Of a stretch of 64,000 nucleotides of DNA, positions 61,749 through 64,000 are shown piece by piece. Position 1 is the stretch's first letter. Every line of letters begins with the position of its first letter. Made by a program: the position numbers and the translations under genes. Source of the stretch: Pyrrhosoma nymphula. Taxonomy: Eukaryota; Arthropoda; Insecta; Odonata; Coenagrionidae. Below the pieces are notes generated by a model, which was not told where the DNA came from, searched no databases, and saw only the letters and a program-made list of their open reading frames with translations. The stretch lies in assembly GCA_963573305.1 (NCBI GenBank), contig OY754327.1, forward strand, positions 178,382,386-178,446,385, written 5' to 3'.

Positions 61749-61800
61749 AGCTGTACCCGGCAACACGTTGCTGTGGCTCAGTCTGGTTAAATGAAAAAGA
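61749..61800 (+). repeat. Fragment resembling a widespread arthropod repeat end (AGCTGTACCCGGCAAC...)
   Basis: ACTAGCTGTACCCGGCAACA followed by CGTTGCTGTGGCTC resembles the conserved start of interspersed repeats I have seen in several arthropod genomes. I recognise only this short segment and cannot assign the superfamily or the other boundary. Confidence 0.35.
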
Positions 61801-63680
61801 AAGAAAAGAGAAAGCACACGTTTCTATTATGTTTAATTTCACAATGCTTGCGACAAAATGAGTGGTACGACCGGAAAGACCGCTAAGATTATTGAAGGTT
61901 GATCTCATCTAGTACCTGGCGTTTGGCATTCAAGCATTAAGGGTAGAGAGGGCTGCGCCATTCTCAGAGCTACCAGCGATTTCCCAGGCTAATGCCCATC
62001 ATACCACACGGCTAATTTTACATGTACCAGGCACATTATTACAAGGCATCATTCGGAATGGTACCTGAGCTTAAGAAGCCGAACGTTTTAACCACTATTA
62101 TACCACACCGTCTGCTCGCATATTACCTACTCCTCATGGTATAACAGAAAAATCGTTATACATTGCAGCCATAAAGAAGGTAATCTACTAGCAGTTCTTC
62201 ATCGATCTTAATAAACTGATATGAGAAAACACCACTCCCATATTGAATATTACTGGTTATTGGTTAAAAAAAATCATCATCATCTGAAATAATCATTCAA
62301 TGAAAATTGTTCAAGTCACTTCTTCAAAATAACACCCGAGAGTAACCGTATAATTTTCAAGTTACAGCTGGATACCTCATGAGGGAGGAATCAATTTATT
62401 TGTGCGTATCACTGAACGTGACGGTTTGACTCCGAGTGGTCGGCAAGTTTTCGGCTGTCATAGAGGAAGGTAAATTTCTTCGGAATAAATCATAACCTTT
62501 CAGTCCGTTCGGAAGAATGCTGCATGCATACGCTAAGCACAACACATTACAATAATAGGACTTGTATTATGCCAGAGGCAGGCCTCTCGCAGCGCATCTT
62601 TGGTATTACAGTGCATTGTTCTGGATCCTCTATCATTGATGAGGCTCTGCCATGAAATCGCATCCCTAAAAAAAGTACATGATGATATACTCTAAAACGC
62701 CTCTCGAGACGCAACTGACTTGATTACGACTGATATAACTAAACTGCTAGATTTGGTGGCGTCGCCTAATGAATGCTTTCAAAATAATAGCGAGCAACTT
62801 CGGATTTATCGATTATACAATCGAATAGTTATGAGGATAGATGTTGTCAGTTATCGGCCATGAAACATCATGGCCCCAGCATAACTGCGCAGTCTTTAGT
62901 CATCACATGACGATACAGACCACACCGCCTTCTAGCATCAACATTTTGGAACATCTCGCTAAGGCTGCAGTACTCGGTTCCAGCGTGAAACCCTTTCAAA
63001 GAGACGTAAAAATGGCAATTACCATGGACGACCGAAATCGAACGAAATAATTCACACATTGATGATTAAATAAAAAGTAAATAAAATTTTAACGGAGAGA
63101 CAGCGGCAGAGAGAGAGAGTAAAGAAGACTAAATATAAACATCCGAGGAAACGTGAGCCAATGAGATGGGTAAACATTTGAAGAGTCTCCTCGTACTAAA
63201 CTCCGGTGATAAGGGACGCGTTGCTGGTGTTAACGAGCGAGCAAAGTGAGGAAAATCGCGTTCAAACGAATTGTAGCCGTTCAGGGAAAGTGCGCGCGGT
63301 GGGCGGGGCGAAGCACATGGAAGGAGGAATGCACGTTAATGCGGGGATGAAGGGGAGGAGGAAAGGGAGAGAGTGGGGGAGGAAGGGGAGAGCAAGAGAA
63401 GAAGACGGCCTCGGGAGTTGATGGGATCGCTCCCCAGAGCTGAGCACTCATCGTAACGAGAGACGTCTCCTCTCATTTCGGGACTGCTCATCCGATCCCT
63501 TGCTCCCTCCACCGCTCCATTTAAAACGGCCTTTGCGTCTACGACTACCGTACCGTAACAGTCCGCCACGTCCCAAGGACATGAAGTTTGCGATATTCGG
63601 GTTGATAATCGACGCTCATGTCATTATTTACCACGGTTCCACACTAAGCGTCGTCAGATTAATGATTCGCTGATCCGAGG
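61801..63680. other. Non-coding stretch with a purine-rich tract
   Basis: No gene recognised. A GA- and G-rich tract runs at about 63300-63420, preceded by a short (GA)n at about 63108-63118. Open frames are under 80 codons and unsupported. Confidence 0.4.
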
Positions 63681-63687
63681 AATTACG

Positions 63688-63775
63688 TAATAAATTTAAC
63701 GACAGCAAATTGTGTGATTTTTGGGGGGATTAAGTTATAAATTTAACGACAACAAGCTGCGTGACTTTCAGCTTG
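63688..63775 (+). repeat. Two-copy imperfect direct repeat (period 47)
   Basis: TAAATTTAACGACAGCAAAT followed by TGTGTGATTT (from 63691) recurs as TAAATTTAACGACAACAAGC followed by TGCGTGACTT (from 63738). The copies share most of about 32 bases. No function evident. Confidence 0.6.
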
Positions 63776-64000
63776 GCTGAACAGACATTAACCACATATC
63801 ATTTCTGTCGAGAATGCAGGAGCAAGGATTTCAAAACTTTTCCCCCACGAGTAATATCATCATGGCTCTTTCTCGTCTGATCAACAACAGCAACCAACAC
63901 CCATAGTCAATAAAATCCTACCCATCTCATCTTCTCTTTCAAATTCCTCGCTCCCTCTAATAAATCAGTCTACCTCTTCATCAGTATCACTTGTCTGCAA

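Overview
This window reads as nuclear DNA of an arthropod, most likely an insect. The evidence is one spliced gene of the arthropod multi-repeat thymosin beta (ciboulot-type) family, long AT-rich non-coding stretches, no bacterial-style gene packing, and many short non-autonomous transposons. I cannot name the species from the sequence.

The only gene I can support is at the left end, on the minus strand. Three coding exons (5537-5399, 4132-4019 and 253-140) each encode one actin-binding thymosin beta/WH2 repeat. All splice junctions have consensus AG/GT ends and the same phase, so the two internal exons are 114-nt in-frame cassettes. The reading frame is open at the last donor site, so at least one more exon lies beyond the left edge of the window. 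A 5' untranslated exon probably lies in the GC-rich block near 6.4-6.6 kb.

The remaining ~57 kb has no convincing protein-coding gene, tRNA, rRNA or CRISPR array. It contains a 5'-truncated, frameshifted LINE-type retrotransposon relic (52.7-53.15 kb) and a set of elements with terminal inverted repeats and no transposase. These are a CATCGATG-rich hAT-like element (8.9-9.75 kb), a GGTAGCT-rich element (15.9-17.0 kb), an element with nested inverted repeats and a TAA duplication (17.3-18.06 kb), two short palindromic elements (32.8 and 47.8 kb), a CAGGGTGGC-ended element (41.2-42.5 kb), a TA-flanked element (46.27-46.65 kb) and a CCAATATT-rich hAT-like element (56.5-57.1 kb). There are two tandem duplications, of 146 bp inside a thymosin intron and of 277 bp at 51.2 kb.

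Scattered between these are 0.1-0.6 kb GC-rich, strongly purine- or pyrimidine-skewed islands, including a G-run block at 24.6 kb. These islands generate most of the long but meaningless open frames. I did not find an undescribed multi-gene system. The most interesting items are the cassette architecture of the thymosin gene and the structured non-autonomous transposons.
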